This document shows, in pieces, positions 1-9,512 of a stretch of 64,000 nt of DNA. Source of the DNA: UBA2040 sp963977135 (GTDB taxonomy: Bacteria; Bacteroidota; Bacteroidia; Flavobacteriales_D; Crocinitomicaceae); assembly GCA_963977135.1 (NCBI GenBank), contig CAXBNN010000004.1, positions 62,001 through 126,000 of the forward strand, written 5' to 3'. Position numbers and translations under genes: made by a program. Numbering within the stretch: position 1 is the first letter of the stretch; every line of letters starts with the position of its first letter. Below the pieces are notes generated by a model. The model saw nothing but the letters and a program-made list of their open reading frames with translations. It made no database searches and was not told the origin of the DNA.

Positions 1-121
1 AACCAAACAAAGCAATTTTGTTTCTACCAGTTATGTTTGAAGAATGCGTTAAAAACTTTTTAAGTAACCCCCAATTCATTTGTTTGAGGTAATATCCTAA
101 ATATAATGTTCTTTGAAACAT
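1..121 (-). CDS. N-terminus of next polysaccharide-operon gene (partial, possibly sugar-transfer ATP-grasp protein)
   Basis: An open frame starts at the ATG complementary to 119-121 and runs off the left edge of the window, giving 40 residues (beginning MFQRTLYLGYYLKQMNWG). It starts 6 bp after the stop of the glycosyltransferase gene, so it is probably the next gene of the minus-strand operon. The YLGYY...W..LKKFL...TGRNK pattern recalls the start of sugar-transfer-associated ATP-grasp proteins of Bacteroidota polysaccharide loci. That identification is from memory of a short stretch and is tentative. Confidence 0.45.
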   Translation of the reverse strand, partial: MFQRTLYLGYYLKQMNWGLLKKFLTHSSNITGRNKIALFG

Positions 122-127
122 GTTTTT

Positions 128-1291
128 TTACTTTTTAGTGTAAAAGTCGTATTCGTTTTTGATTTCTTCCCAAATCAGTTTTTGTGCAAATTTCTCTTCT
201 GTAGATCTTCTAACATTTAAAGATGCACTCCTTCTTAATTCTTCGTTGCTATAGAATATATTCATTTTTTCACACAAAGCGTTTTCGTCTTTCATTGGAA
301 CTAGCAATCCAGTTTCACCATCGATTATAATTTCATTGCATCCGTTAATGTTAGTTGCAATTATTGGCAACTCCATCGCTCCAGCTTGCAGCAATACGTT
401 AGGAAAGCCTTCTCTATACGAAGGGAAAACAAAAACGTCTGCTAGATTTAGAAATGCTCTAACATTATCCGTTCGTCCGGGATAGATTATACTTGGTGAA
501 TTGAGAATAATATTTCGAGTTTCTTCAGAAAGAGAACTGTTTTCTGCTTCCATTGGACCAACCAATAATAGTTTTGCTTCAGGTTTACTGACCTTAACTT
601 TTTCAAAGGCATTAATTAACTCAACTATACCTTTGTCTTTAGCCAATCTACCTAAAAACATGTAGACGAAGTCGTTCGGTTCAATACCGAGCTCTAATTT
701 TAAACCTTGAATTTCTTGCTCAGAACCTACGTAGTCTTTTTTGTAAAATTCCACGTCTATTCCATTAGAACTCCCGTTGCCAAATACTTTTACTTTATTG
801 GTTGAGGTGAATTTATTATCAAGAATAAAATCCTTCAAACCTTTAGAATTAGGGTAAACCTTATGGGCACATTTGTAGGTTAGTTTTTCTGTAAATTCTA
901 GAATTTTACGTTTAGTACCTTGAACTTCCATTAATGGCATTCCCCCTAAAGTATGCAAACGGGCAGGTACTCTAGTGATTTTTGCAGCTATCATGCCCAA
1001 CAACCCAGCTTTTGGTGTATGCGTATGAACGATATCTGGCCTTTCCTTTCTAAACAATTGAATTAGCTTAAAAAGGGAAACAAAATCTTTTTTAAGGTTG
1101 ATGGTTCGAGAAAAAGGAATGGATATCATTGTTATACCTTCTCTTTCTTGAATCTCATTAAAATCTTTCTCTACAAAGCTAGAAACGCCAATTACATCAT
1201 ACGATTCCTTAATGAAGGCCAGTTGACCAACCAAAATCTTATTCATCGATACTGGGACAGTGGTAATTCGTATGATTTTCTTTTTTTTCAC
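128..1291 (-). CDS. Glycosyltransferase family 4
   Basis: A 387-residue cytoplasmic glycosyltransferase that should transfer a sugar from an activated donor onto the growing lipid-linked repeat unit. The N-terminal acceptor half contains HTHTPKAGLLGMIAA. The donor half shows the GT4 signatures FLGRLAKDKGI (about residue 213), VFPSYREGFPNVLLQAGAM and the following TNINGCNEII with its acidic residue. No signal peptide or membrane span is visible. Its start overlaps the stop of the SGNH gene by 4 bp (ATGA type), so the two are translationally coupled. Donor and linkage cannot be predicted. Confidence 0.88.
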   Translation of the reverse strand: MKKKKIIRITTVPVSMNKILVGQLAFIKESYDVIGVSSFVEKDFNEIQEREGITMISIPFSRTINLKKDFVSLFKLIQLFRKERPDIVHTHTPKAGLLGMIAAKITRVPARLHTLGGMPLMEVQGTKRKILEFTEKLTYKCAHKVYPNSKGLKDFILDNKFTSTNKVKVFGNGSSNGIDVEFYKKDYVGSEQEIQGLKLELGIEPNDFVYMFLGRLAKDKGIVELINAFEKVKVSKPEAKLLLVGPMEAENSSLSEETRNIILNSPSIIYPGRTDNVRAFLNLADVFVFPSYREGFPNVLLQAGAMELPIIATNINGCNEIIIDGETGLLVPMKDENALCEKMNIFYSNEELRRSASLNVRRSTEEKFAQKLIWEEIKNEYDFYTKK

Positions 1292-2196
1292 TGCAGTAAA
1301 GTTCTAATTTGTTTTGTGGCTTGTTGAAATCCGAAACAATTCCAATGATCAACATCATCAGGTGAATTTCTCCATTTTAAGTTGTCCTCTGTTTTAAATC
1401 GATAATAATTTAATCCAAATTGCTCGAATAAAGTTACTATTTCATCACTAGTTTCAGGGTGTAAACAAAAAATAAGGTTATCAACTTTGTATTTTGATTT
1501 TATAAATTGAAGGAGTTTCTGACAATACTCGGCAGAATGATTCTCTTGTAATTGTTTTGATTTCTGTTTAGAAAACTCCATACGAGGACCTGCATTCATT
1601 AGGGAAGATCGAAAGAAGAAAAGTGTTTTTATACTATAAAAAGCTTTTTTTAAGAAAGGACTGTTTATAGTCCCAGGTACTATTTCATCTTTCTCTAAGT
1701 CAACTTGGACAACATCGTTTTTACGGCCTTCTTGAGCTATACTTTCTGCAAAATCACTCTCTTTTACAAAAATGAGTTGCTTTACAGTCTTGTATTTGGA
1801 TTGTAAATACTTCGCTATTTCAAGATATTCAATAAAGGTGGCACCAGACCTTCCTGTTTCAAGAAAATTATACTTTAAGTTAGATTGATTCAGCAAAGTT
1901 CCTAAATGACAATCATCTTCATTCATGAAATTTTCGATGTGTGAATCTCCTATTAATGTAATTAAGTTACTTAAGTGTTTTGGAGCTTCTCCAGGCCAAC
2001 CTTCTGAATTGATTTGCCATTGATGTGTTCCGCCCGTCCAGTATCCAGATTGATTTGGCACATAACACTGAATTCCAAACTCATTTATTGTTCTTTCTGG
2101 AATGTCTATGGCTAAATGATTAAATCGAATGTAACTTTCAATGCTTACAAAAAGGACTAAAATAAATAATGTCAACCTTAAAATAAATTTCTTCAT
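1288..2196 (-). CDS. Membrane-anchored SGNH-hydrolase-like protein (O-acetylation partner of MBOAT)
   Basis: 302 residues. An N-terminal hydrophobic anchor (about residues 4-20) precedes a periplasmic domain. The block TLIGDSHIENF (about residue 81) is a GDS(H) nucleophile motif, and DDVDHWNCFGFQ near the C-terminus supplies the D-x-x-H pair of SGNH/GDSL esterase-type O-acetyltransferases. It lies 4 bp downstream of the MBOAT gene. In alginate-type systems an MBOAT protein moves acetyl across the membrane and an SGNH protein (AlgJ/AlgX type) places it on sugar hydroxyls. The pair probably O-acetylates the polysaccharide made by this operon; the acceptor sugar is unknown. Confidence 0.72.
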   Translation of the reverse strand: MKKFILRLTLFILVLFVSIESYIRFNHLAIDIPERTINEFGIQCYVPNQSGYWTGGTHQWQINSEGWPGEAPKHLSNLITLIGDSHIENFMNEDDCHLGTLLNQSNLKYNFLETGRSGATFIEYLEIAKYLQSKYKTVKQLIFVKESDFAESIAQEGRKNDVVQVDLEKDEIVPGTINSPFLKKAFYSIKTLFFFRSSLMNAGPRMEFSKQKSKQLQENHSAEYCQKLLQFIKSKYKVDNLIFCLHPETSDEIVTLFEQFGLNYYRFKTEDNLKWRNSPDDVDHWNCFGFQQATKQIRTLLQ

Positions 2197-2200
2197 TTAT

Positions 2201-3640
2201 TTAAAATTGGAAATAGATAAATTCTTGTTGATCACCAGCAAAAAACAAGGTGCTGAGTACTAAAAAAACATACAAACTCCATCTTGTAAATGTCATAGGA
2301 AGTAGTTTCTCTAGTTTAGAAATTCCAAATTCATTTCTTCTATTTAGCCATTCAATGGTAAAGAGGAGAATAATAAAACAAGTCAATTTAAAAGGTATGT
2401 CCACTAGAAGATGTGTAAAATCACCAATAAACATTTGACTTAAAAAATTCAATGCACTTGATATATCGTCTGAACGGAAAAACACCCAAGCTAAAAGTGT
2501 CAAGATAAAGGTTGTCAGTATTTTAAAAACGTCTTTGAGGCCTATCCATGACCAATTTATTTCAACTATTTCTAAATTATTTCTGTTTCGCTGAATTAGC
2601 AATAAAGGTAAATAAAATAGAGCATTTAATGCTCCCCAAGCTATGAAAGTCCAATTCGCCCCATGCCAAAAACCACTAACGATAAAAATTATAAATATAT
2701 TTCGGATTTTTTTAAGGTGTGAAACTTTACTTCCACCAAGTGGAATGTATAAATAATCTCGGAACCAAGTCGACAACGAAATGTGCCACCTTCTCCAAAA
2801 CTCTGCAATATCTCTAGAGAAGTAGGGGTAAGAGAAGTTTCTCATTAATTTAAACCCAAAAAGTCGCGAAGTTCCAATAGCTATATCAGAATAACCCGAG
2901 AAGTCACAATAAATTTGAATGGTGAACATGAGAGCCCCAACAAATAAAGTTATGCCTGAGTAATCAGAATAATTGTTGAAAATCATGTTAGCATATTCTG
3001 CACAATTATCAGCAATAACCACCTTTTTAAACAGTCCCCAAACAATTTGTCGTAACCCTTCTTTTGCCTCAGTATTGCTAAAAACTCTTTTTGTATTAAA
3101 CTGCGGCAGTAGGTTAGTGGCACGTTCTATCGGACCCGCAACTAATTGTGGGAAGAAGGATACGAAAGCGGCAAATTTTACAAAGCTTCGGCTTGGTTCT
3201 AGCTTCTTTCTATAAACATCAATAGAATAACTCAATGTTTGGAAAGTGTAGAAGCTTATTCCAACTGGAAGAATTATGTTTAAGGAGTTGGCATTAATGG
3301 AATACCCCATAAATGTAAAAGCGTCTACAAAACTTTCCAGAAAGAAATTATAATATTTAAAAAAACCCAGAAATCCCAGATTGACTATTATACTGGTCCA
3401 TAAAAAAAACTTCCTTTTTAATGGACTATCTGTTTTTGAAAGGGCAATACCTACAAAAAAGTCAACTAATGTACTGAATAGAATTAAGGACAAAAATCGA
3501 TAATCCCACCAACCATAAAAGACATAGCTAGCAACAAGCAAAAGAAAATTTTGAAGATTCAGATGCTTATTAGTAACAAACCAATAGAGAACAAATACTA
3601 TTGGAAGGAATACAGCAAAATCAAGTGAATTGAAAAACAA
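2201..3640 (-). CDS. MBOAT family O-acyltransferase (AlgI-like)
   Basis: A 479-residue polytopic membrane protein with about ten hydrophobic segments. The MBOAT core is clear: YCDFSGYSDIAIG, FWRRWHISLSTWFRDYLYIPLGG and the catalytic-His block SGFWHGANWTFIAWG (about residue 320). The length matches AlgI/DltB-like proteins. It is expected to transfer acyl (usually acetyl) groups across the inner membrane, with the adjacent SGNH protein as acceptor or finishing enzyme. The start ATG gives the usual MFFNSLDFAVFLP opening of AlgI-like proteins. Confidence 0.92.
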   Translation of the reverse strand: MFFNSLDFAVFLPIVFVLYWFVTNKHLNLQNFLLLVASYVFYGWWDYRFLSLILFSTLVDFFVGIALSKTDSPLKRKFFLWTSIIVNLGFLGFFKYYNFFLESFVDAFTFMGYSINANSLNIILPVGISFYTFQTLSYSIDVYRKKLEPSRSFVKFAAFVSFFPQLVAGPIERATNLLPQFNTKRVFSNTEAKEGLRQIVWGLFKKVVIADNCAEYANMIFNNYSDYSGITLFVGALMFTIQIYCDFSGYSDIAIGTSRLFGFKLMRNFSYPYFSRDIAEFWRRWHISLSTWFRDYLYIPLGGSKVSHLKKIRNIFIIFIVSGFWHGANWTFIAWGALNALFYLPLLLIQRNRNNLEIVEINWSWIGLKDVFKILTTFILTLLAWVFFRSDDISSALNFLSQMFIGDFTHLLVDIPFKLTCFIILLFTIEWLNRRNEFGISKLEKLLPMTFTRWSLYVFLVLSTLFFAGDQQEFIYFQF

Positions 3641-3682
3641 TTTTAAAGGATAAGTTTATTTATAAGTATGTTCTATCATTGT

Positions 3683-5563
3683 CTAGTTTTCAAGCTGATT
3701 ATTCTTTAACCATTTTTGAAAAATGAATAATAGCCATAGTTTTGATGAATGGTTTTCTTCGTTATTAAAATGCTCTTTCAGTATTTTCTGAATGTAATTC
3801 GTATTTAAAAAACCTTGCTGATCAATTTTTTGGGGATCTAAAAGGTTCAATAATTCATCTTTTAATTCAGTTTGAAACCAAAGTCTAAGCGGCAAACCAA
3901 AGCCTTTTTTACTAAACGCCATCGTTTCTGGAGGTAGTAAATCAGCAAATGTTTCCTTTAAAATCTTTTTTTTATTAGTTCCCTGGATTTTAAATTGATG
4001 AGGCAGTCTCGCTGAAAAATGGACAATTTTCGAATCCAAAAAAGGAACCCGAGCTTCAAGTGAATTAATCATGCATGCTCGATCAACTTTAGTCAACATA
4101 TCTCCCTCTAAAACTAATTTAAGATCGCTATAAAAAGTTTTTGAGAGTTCATCGCCAGATTTTTCATTAAAGTATCTTTGAATATCACTATCAACATTAA
4201 GATCTTCCAACAATAGTTTGTCTTTTTCTTGATTGTTAAACCCTAATGAGCACAAGGATTGGTAGCGTTCACTTTCATTTAACTTAGCTGATTTGATTAC
4301 TTTTTTTACCTGTCTTAATTTCTGATTGGTCCGGTTGTTATGAGGAACGATATTTACAATAGATTCGAACGGTTTTCTAACGATACTAGGAACCTTACTA
4401 TATTTTGAAGCATAATAACCTGCTAAATATTTTTCATAGCCTCCAAAAAGTTCATCAGCGCAATCTCCAGTCAATACAACTGTAACTTTTTCTTTGGCTT
4501 TTTTAGCCACCATCATGGATGGAATTGCTGAAGAATCACCAAACGGTTCATCGAAATAGGCAATTGTATCGTCAACTACAGTTAATAAATCATGATGATC
4601 TAACACATGTAATGTATGCTCTGATCCAATGTGTTTAGCCACCAAGGCAGCTCTTTCACTCTCATCGTAAGCTTTCTCTTTAAAACCGATGGAAAAAGTT
4701 TTAATTGGAGTAGGAGAGACCTTTGCCATAATGGCCGAAACGATACTTGAATCAATGCCACCGCTCAAAAAAGAGCCCAATGGAACTTCAGATATCATTC
4801 TTTGTTTGATGGAATCGAATAAAAGTTGATGCAGTTCCTTCTTTGCTTCATCATACGATTGTATTTGGTCCTTATTAGCCTCTTCAAACTCTGTTAAAGC
4901 ATTGTAATAAAAGTGTTGTTTAACTTTGTTCTCTGAAACCTTTAAGTAACTACCTGCCTCCAATTTAAAAACATCCTCATATATAGTGTAAGGAGCTGGA
5001 ATATACGTCAAGCTGAAATACAAATTCAACGCTCTCTTGGAAATTTTCTCCGAATCGTAAAACTCTTTTAACGCTTTTAATTCTGAGCCAAAATAAAGTC
5101 CTTGTTCACTCTGTGTATAGTACAACGGTTTTTCTCCATAACGATCCCGTGCAACAAAAAGTTCTTGCCTTGTTGTATCCCATAAAGCAAAGGCAAACAT
5201 GCCTTCTAATTTTTTAAGACACTCGACAATACCCCAAGTTTTATAAGCTTCGAGTATAACTTCTGTATCAGAATTCGTTGAAAAGGAAACACCAAGGGTG
5301 ATTAATTCTTCACGCAGATCAAGAAAATTATATATTTCACCGTTAAATGCAATTATAATTTTTTGTGTAGAGTCCCACATAGGCTGTAAACCTGAAGCCA
5401 AATCGATAATTGCCAATCTGCGGTGACCCAAAAGTACTTTTTCATCAGAAAAGGTGCCGCCTTCATCAGGTCCCCGAAATTTTAAAGTATCTCGTAAAAC
5501 GTCAAACTTTTGAGGTTCACAAAAAGTATTATTGAAGGCATAAATCCCGTTAAATCCGCACAT
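3683..5563 (-). CDS. asnB: Asparagine synthase (glutamine-hydrolysing), polysaccharide-locus copy 1
   Basis: 626 residues with two domains. The N-terminal class II glutamine amidotransferase has Cys2 as nucleophile (MCGFNG), RGPDEGG, FNGEIYNF and NSDTEVIL. The synthetase domain has the ATP-pyrophosphatase loop FLSGGIDSSIV (about residue 267) and LTGDCADELFGGYEKY. In glycan loci AsnB homologues such as P. aeruginosa WbpS are linked to amidation of uronic acids, so a role in sugar carboxyl amidation is possible. Ordinary asparagine synthesis is the alternative. A second, diverged copy lies at 10451-12346. Confidence 0.9.
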   Translation of the reverse strand: MCGFNGIYAFNNTFCEPQKFDVLRDTLKFRGPDEGGTFSDEKVLLGHRRLAIIDLASGLQPMWDSTQKIIIAFNGEIYNFLDLREELITLGVSFSTNSDTEVILEAYKTWGIVECLKKLEGMFAFALWDTTRQELFVARDRYGEKPLYYTQSEQGLYFGSELKALKEFYDSEKISKRALNLYFSLTYIPAPYTIYEDVFKLEAGSYLKVSENKVKQHFYYNALTEFEEANKDQIQSYDEAKKELHQLLFDSIKQRMISEVPLGSFLSGGIDSSIVSAIMAKVSPTPIKTFSIGFKEKAYDESERAALVAKHIGSEHTLHVLDHHDLLTVVDDTIAYFDEPFGDSSAIPSMMVAKKAKEKVTVVLTGDCADELFGGYEKYLAGYYASKYSKVPSIVRKPFESIVNIVPHNNRTNQKLRQVKKVIKSAKLNESERYQSLCSLGFNNQEKDKLLLEDLNVDSDIQRYFNEKSGDELSKTFYSDLKLVLEGDMLTKVDRACMINSLEARVPFLDSKIVHFSARLPHQFKIQGTNKKKILKETFADLLPPETMAFSKKGFGLPLRLWFQTELKDELLNLLDPQKIDQQGFLNTNYIQKILKEHFNNEENHSSKLWLLFIFQKWLKNNQLEN

Positions 5564-5585
5564 TGGTTTTCTTGATTACCTAATT

Positions 5586-6632
5586 CTAATTTATAAAATC
5601 TAAGTATTTTTCTATTATCTTATTGGAGTTCAGATTAGTCTGAATCTTAGAGGCATTTGAACCTAGCGTATGACGAAGCGTCTCATCTTTAATGAGATTA
5701 TCCATTTCTTTGGCGAGTAGTTCATAGTTTTCTTTTTCGACTAAAATACCGTTTTCTCCATTTTGGATTATATCTCTTGGTCCAGCAATAAAATCAAAGC
5801 TAATAGAAGGACATCCAGCGGCCATTGCTTCAATCAAAGAGTTAGGAAAGCCTTCAGACCTTGAAGGAATTACAAATATTCCAGCTCGTGCATAAATTTG
5901 ATCCATGTTTTTAACGTGACCCAAAAATTCTATTCTGGAAGCAACTTTTGTATTTGCTAAGCTCATTAAATAGTCAGCCTCTTCCTTTTTTCCACCTGCA
6001 AAAACAAGATGCCATTCTTCATTTTCTAATTGATTAAAGGCTTCAATAAGTAAATCAAATCCTTTGCAGGGGTCATTAAACCTTCCCACAGCCAAAATAA
6101 TTTTCTCTCGCTTGATTTCTGGATACAACTGAATATCACGAAGGGCATTTGGTATTACTGCATATTTAGTTTTTCCATATAGCTTCTGATGATACTCAGA
6201 AGCTAAAGAAGTTTGAGAAATAATACCTTTTGGCCTTCTTAAGAAAAACGAAAGTTTAGAAAACAGTTCAATATGCCTTGGCCAAATGTACAGCGGGCTT
6301 GAGCGTTCAGATACATAGATCTTATATTTTGTAAAAATAAGCGCCAAGTTGGCGATGGCTGCATAAAATTTGGTGTAAGCTATGATATGATCGGGTTGGA
6401 GTTCTATAATGTTTCTACGGACGTACTTTATAGTTTTAGACAAACTCATTTTTGCCACATTAAAGTTCTTCGGTTCTACGTAATTGGTTTGTAATTCGAA
6501 AAAATGCGCCTCTGGAATCAAAGCTAAATATGTAACATCATGACCAGCGTTTTTGAACCCATTGGCAATATTAGTAGATGCTCTTTCCACACCTCCCATA
6601 CCTACATTTGGACCAATAATTACGATTTTCAT
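5586..6632 (-). CDS. Glycosyltransferase family 4
   Basis: 348 residues, GT-B fold. The N-terminal MKIVIIGPNVGMGGVERASTN has the Gly-rich G-G-V-E-R block typical of GT4 enzymes. The donor site shows ILAVGRFNDPCKGFDLLIEAF (about residues 178-198), IFVIPSRSEGFPNSLIEAMA and SFDFIAGPRDII. It resembles amylovoran/N-acetylgalactosamine-type GT4 transferases, but the substrate is not predictable. It lies 22 bp upstream of asnB copy 1 in the same operon. Confidence 0.9.
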   Translation of the reverse strand: MKIVIIGPNVGMGGVERASTNIANGFKNAGHDVTYLALIPEAHFFELQTNYVEPKNFNVAKMSLSKTIKYVRRNIIELQPDHIIAYTKFYAAIANLALIFTKYKIYVSERSSPLYIWPRHIELFSKLSFFLRRPKGIISQTSLASEYHQKLYGKTKYAVIPNALRDIQLYPEIKREKIILAVGRFNDPCKGFDLLIEAFNQLENEEWHLVFAGGKKEEADYLMSLANTKVASRIEFLGHVKNMDQIYARAGIFVIPSRSEGFPNSLIEAMAAGCPSISFDFIAGPRDIIQNGENGILVEKENYELLAKEMDNLIKDETLRHTLGSNASKIQTNLNSNKIIEKYLDFIN

Positions 6633-6667
6633 TAATTGAGTTATTTTCTTTAATTCAAGACAAAAGT

Positions 6668-7672
6668 CTATTTTCTATTAACTCTCTTTTTTATATAATA
6701 TCTTAAAAACTTAGAAGCTTTTCTTACACCGATAAGTTTTATAAGTAATTTAACTTTATGTACTTTTTGATTTGTGTCATATTGAAATAACCATTTTAAG
6801 TTATTTATTCTAGCTCTATATTTTTTAAATTCGATTTCATTCAAATTACTTGAGACAGCTAACAAAATTGAGTATTCATAAGCAAGAAATGACAAAAACA
6901 ACGCGGTGTATTTTTTATCTAATTGATTTTTCAATCGATCTGATTCACTTTCGATTATTTCAATGAAATTTATAAAACTATTTATATCAAAGCTATTAGT
7001 CAAGGAAGTTGAAACTTGTCTTCTATAAGCGTAGTACTCTGAGTTTTTAACGACAATATTATCTGATTTTTCAATTAGTTCCATAAACCAATTTATATCA
7101 CCTGCAATTTTCCCAACTGGAAATAGAATGTTTTTATTTAAGAGAAATTCACGTCTAAAGATCTTATCCCATGGACTTATTGGGACATTTCCATTTGCAA
7201 CAAATGAATGTAATTTATCATAGGTAGAATTACCTGGTTCAATTGCTGATTTACCAAAATCTGGCCTCTTTTTTGTCGTATTTGATTTCTGAAAATATTC
7301 AACATATTTATAAATTATAAAATCAGTGTTTGGTAATTCTGTAAATACTTTTATTAATTCATTAAATGTGGAATTCGAAATGAAATAGTCATCTTGGTCC
7401 ATAAAAATAACATAATCACCTTTACACAAACTCAAACCTACATTCCTTGCATTGTTAGCACCTCCGTTTTTAATTGAAACGTAATTAATGGAATCATATT
7501 GATTGGAAAAAGATTTTGAGATTTGAGGAGAGTTATCTTTTGAGCCATCGTCAATTATAAATACTTCAAAGTTTTTATAGTCTTGATTTATCAATGAGTT
7601 TAGGCATTTTTCAATGAAGACACCTGCATTATACATGGGTATAACAATGCTAATTTTTTTTCCTGGCATCAT
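6668..7672 (-). CDS. Glycosyltransferase family 2
   Basis: 334 residues with a classic GT-A opening: ISIVIPMYNAGVFIEKCLNSL, VFIIDDGSKDNSP and VIFMDQDDYF, the last supplying the D-x-D type metal site. The C-terminal part (after about residue 220) is Lys/Tyr-rich and not recognised. Two start codons (MM) are adjacent; the gene overlaps the 3' end of the wecE-like gene by about 20 bp, which supports coupled translation. It probably adds one sugar to the repeat unit at the cytoplasmic face of the membrane. Confidence 0.9.
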   Translation of the reverse strand: MMPGKKISIVIPMYNAGVFIEKCLNSLINQDYKNFEVFIIDDGSKDNSPQISKSFSNQYDSINYVSIKNGGANNARNVGLSLCKGDYVIFMDQDDYFISNSTFNELIKVFTELPNTDFIIYKYVEYFQKSNTTKKRPDFGKSAIEPGNSTYDKLHSFVANGNVPISPWDKIFRREFLLNKNILFPVGKIAGDINWFMELIEKSDNIVVKNSEYYAYRRQVSTSLTNSFDINSFINFIEIIESESDRLKNQLDKKYTALFLSFLAYEYSILLAVSSNLNEIEFKKYRARINNLKWLFQYDTNQKVHKVKLLIKLIGVRKASKFLRYYIKKRVNRK

Positions 7673-8828
7673 AAATTATTTTAACAATATGTTCAATGTC
7701 ATTTTCTTCAAGTTCAAAAAATAAAGGTAATCTGAGTAAAACATCGCTATATTGGTCTGAATTAACCAGTGGCAAGCCGCGATACTTATCTAAGTAATAT
7801 TCACTCGTGTGTAAACTAATATAGTGAAAAACAGCTAAAATATTGCTTGCTTTTAAAACCTCTATAACCTGATTTCGTTCCTCAATACTATTAAACAGGA
7901 TAAAAAACATATGCGCATTATTTGTCGCAAAATCAGGTAAATGGGGTAGCCTAATTCCAATTTCATTTGCAATGGGAGATAGTGATTCAAAATATTTATC
8001 CCATAATTTCTTGCGTTTATTTTGGATCAGATTTAATTTTTCTATCTGGGCAAATAAGAATGCTGAGATTAATTCAGAAGGTAGAAATGAACTACCAATA
8101 TCTTTCCAACCATATTTGTTTACTTCTCCTCTGAAAAACTCAGACCTATTGGTTCCTTTTTCCCAAATTATTTCGGCTCGATTAATAAATTGTTCATCAT
8201 TAATAACCAACAAGCCGCCCTCACCAGCTATAATGTTTTTTGTTTCGTGAAATGAAAAAGCTGATAAATGACCAATTCCTCCAAGTGGTTTATCCCCAAT
8301 TTTACTTTTCACTTTTTTACTACCTAAGTAAAAAGAATCTACAGCCTGAGCAGCATCCTCTATAACTATAATATTGTATTTATTAGCAATCTCCATAATT
8401 TCGTCCATGTCACAAGCTATACCTGCATAATGAACAACGACAATTGCTTTTGTTTTTGATGTAATTAAACTTTCCAATTTGGAGGCGTCAATATTTGGAT
8501 TTAGAGAATTAGAATCTGCAAAAATTATATTCGCACCATTTCTAACAAAGGCCAGTGCAGACGATACAAAAGTGTAAGATGGAACAATTACTTCATCACC
8601 AGCTTCGATGTTTAATAAAATTGCACACATCTCCAATGCGTCTGTACAAGAAGTAGTCATTAAACATTTCTTGAAACCATATTTTTTTTCAAACCACTCC
8701 TGACATTTTTTGGTATAAATACCATTTCCAGAAATTTTACCAGATTCAACAGCTGACTGAATGTACGTTAATTCCTTTCCTGTCAAATATGGTTTGTTAA
8801 AAGGAATTATACCATTCTTTTTTTCCAT
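7650..8828 (-). CDS. wecE: dTDP-4-amino-4,6-dideoxygalactose transaminase
   Basis: 392 residues of the DegT/DnrJ/EryC1/StrS aminotransferase family. The opening IIPFNKPYLTGKELTYI, the SCTDALEMCAILLNI block, IIVIEDAAQAVDS and the PLP-binding Lys in SFHETKNIIAGEGG (about residue 200) match the WecE/RffA subgroup. It converts dTDP-4-keto-6-deoxyglucose to dTDP-4-amino-4,6-dideoxygalactose. It overlaps the WecD-like acetyltransferase gene by 22 bp, so the pair should make the N-acetylated sugar (Fuc4NAc). No rmlA/rmlB genes are in the window, so they must lie elsewhere. Confidence 0.9.
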   Translation of the reverse strand: MEKKNGIIPFNKPYLTGKELTYIQSAVESGKISGNGIYTKKCQEWFEKKYGFKKCLMTTSCTDALEMCAILLNIEAGDEVIVPSYTFVSSALAFVRNGANIIFADSNSLNPNIDASKLESLITSKTKAIVVVHYAGIACDMDEIMEIANKYNIIVIEDAAQAVDSFYLGSKKVKSKIGDKPLGGIGHLSAFSFHETKNIIAGEGGLLVINDEQFINRAEIIWEKGTNRSEFFRGEVNKYGWKDIGSSFLPSELISAFLFAQIEKLNLIQNKRKKLWDKYFESLSPIANEIGIRLPHLPDFATNNAHMFFILFNSIEERNQVIEVLKASNILAVFHYISLHTSEYYLDKYRGLPLVNSDQYSDVLLRLPLFFELEENDIEHIVKIIYDARKKN

Positions 8829-9502
8829 AGGTGATATATTTTTATTGTTTCTTTAATTTCGAAACCTAATTGTTCGTAAAATTTACACGCTCCACTATTT
8901 TCCAATTGAGTAGCAACCTCCAACTTAGGTATTTTTCTATTTATCAAATACGATTCAACTTGATTCATTAGTTTTTTACCAATTCCTTGGCCTCTTAGAC
9001 TGTCATGCACGGCAATAAGACCTATAACGGCTGTTTCATTTTTAATTTCTATCGTAACAAAACCGCCTAAAGAACTTTTATCTCGGTAAACAAAAACCTT
9101 CTGTGTTTCGGTTTCGTTTACTGCTTTTTTGATCCAGATGTTGTAAAGTTCTTCAAATTTACCTTTTTCAAAATTTTCATCTAATTTGAATCTTGATTTA
9201 TGACCACTTTCAAGAGCAAGTTGAAACAATTGATCCATTGAATCAGAAGAACTGAATTCAACACAATCGACTAATTTCCCATCAAATTTGATTTCTTTTT
9301 GAAATATCACTTTTGAATCAACAAGTTGAGCATTGCTTTGCTTAATAATATTATTCGATATCCCTTTGGGATCTTGACTAAAAACATATAATAAGTCGTA
9401 ATTTTTAGAAATTAGCTCTTGGATAATTTCATTATTTAAACCTAGTACTTTTCCAATTTTTAAGTTGAAAAAATCGCTGTCCCAATTTAAATGTTGTATC
9501 AA
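8807..9502 (-). CDS. wecD: GNAT N-acetyltransferase, WecD-like (dTDP-fucosamine acetyltransferase)
   Basis: 231 residues. The N-terminal NWDSDFFNLKIGKV resembles the LEWDSxFF start of WecD. The C-terminal GNAT domain has AVIGLIAVHDSLRGQGIGKKLM (acetyl-CoA pyrophosphate loop R-G-Q-G-I-G-K) and NSGACKFYEQLGFE. It is expected to acetylate the 4-amino group of dTDP-Fuc4N formed by the overlapping transaminase. WecD assignment rests on the N-terminal pattern plus linkage to wecE and is an inference. Confidence 0.75.
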   Translation of the reverse strand: MIQHLNWDSDFFNLKIGKVLGLNNEIIQELISKNYDLLYVFSQDPKGISNNIIKQSNAQLVDSKVIFQKEIKFDGKLVDCVEFSSSDSMDQLFQLALESGHKSRFKLDENFEKGKFEELYNIWIKKAVNETETQKVFVYRDKSSLGGFVTIEIKNETAVIGLIAVHDSLRGQGIGKKLMNQVESYLINRKIPKLEVATQLENSGACKFYEQLGFEIKETIKIYHLWKKRMV

Positions 9503-9512
9503 TTTCTTTTTA

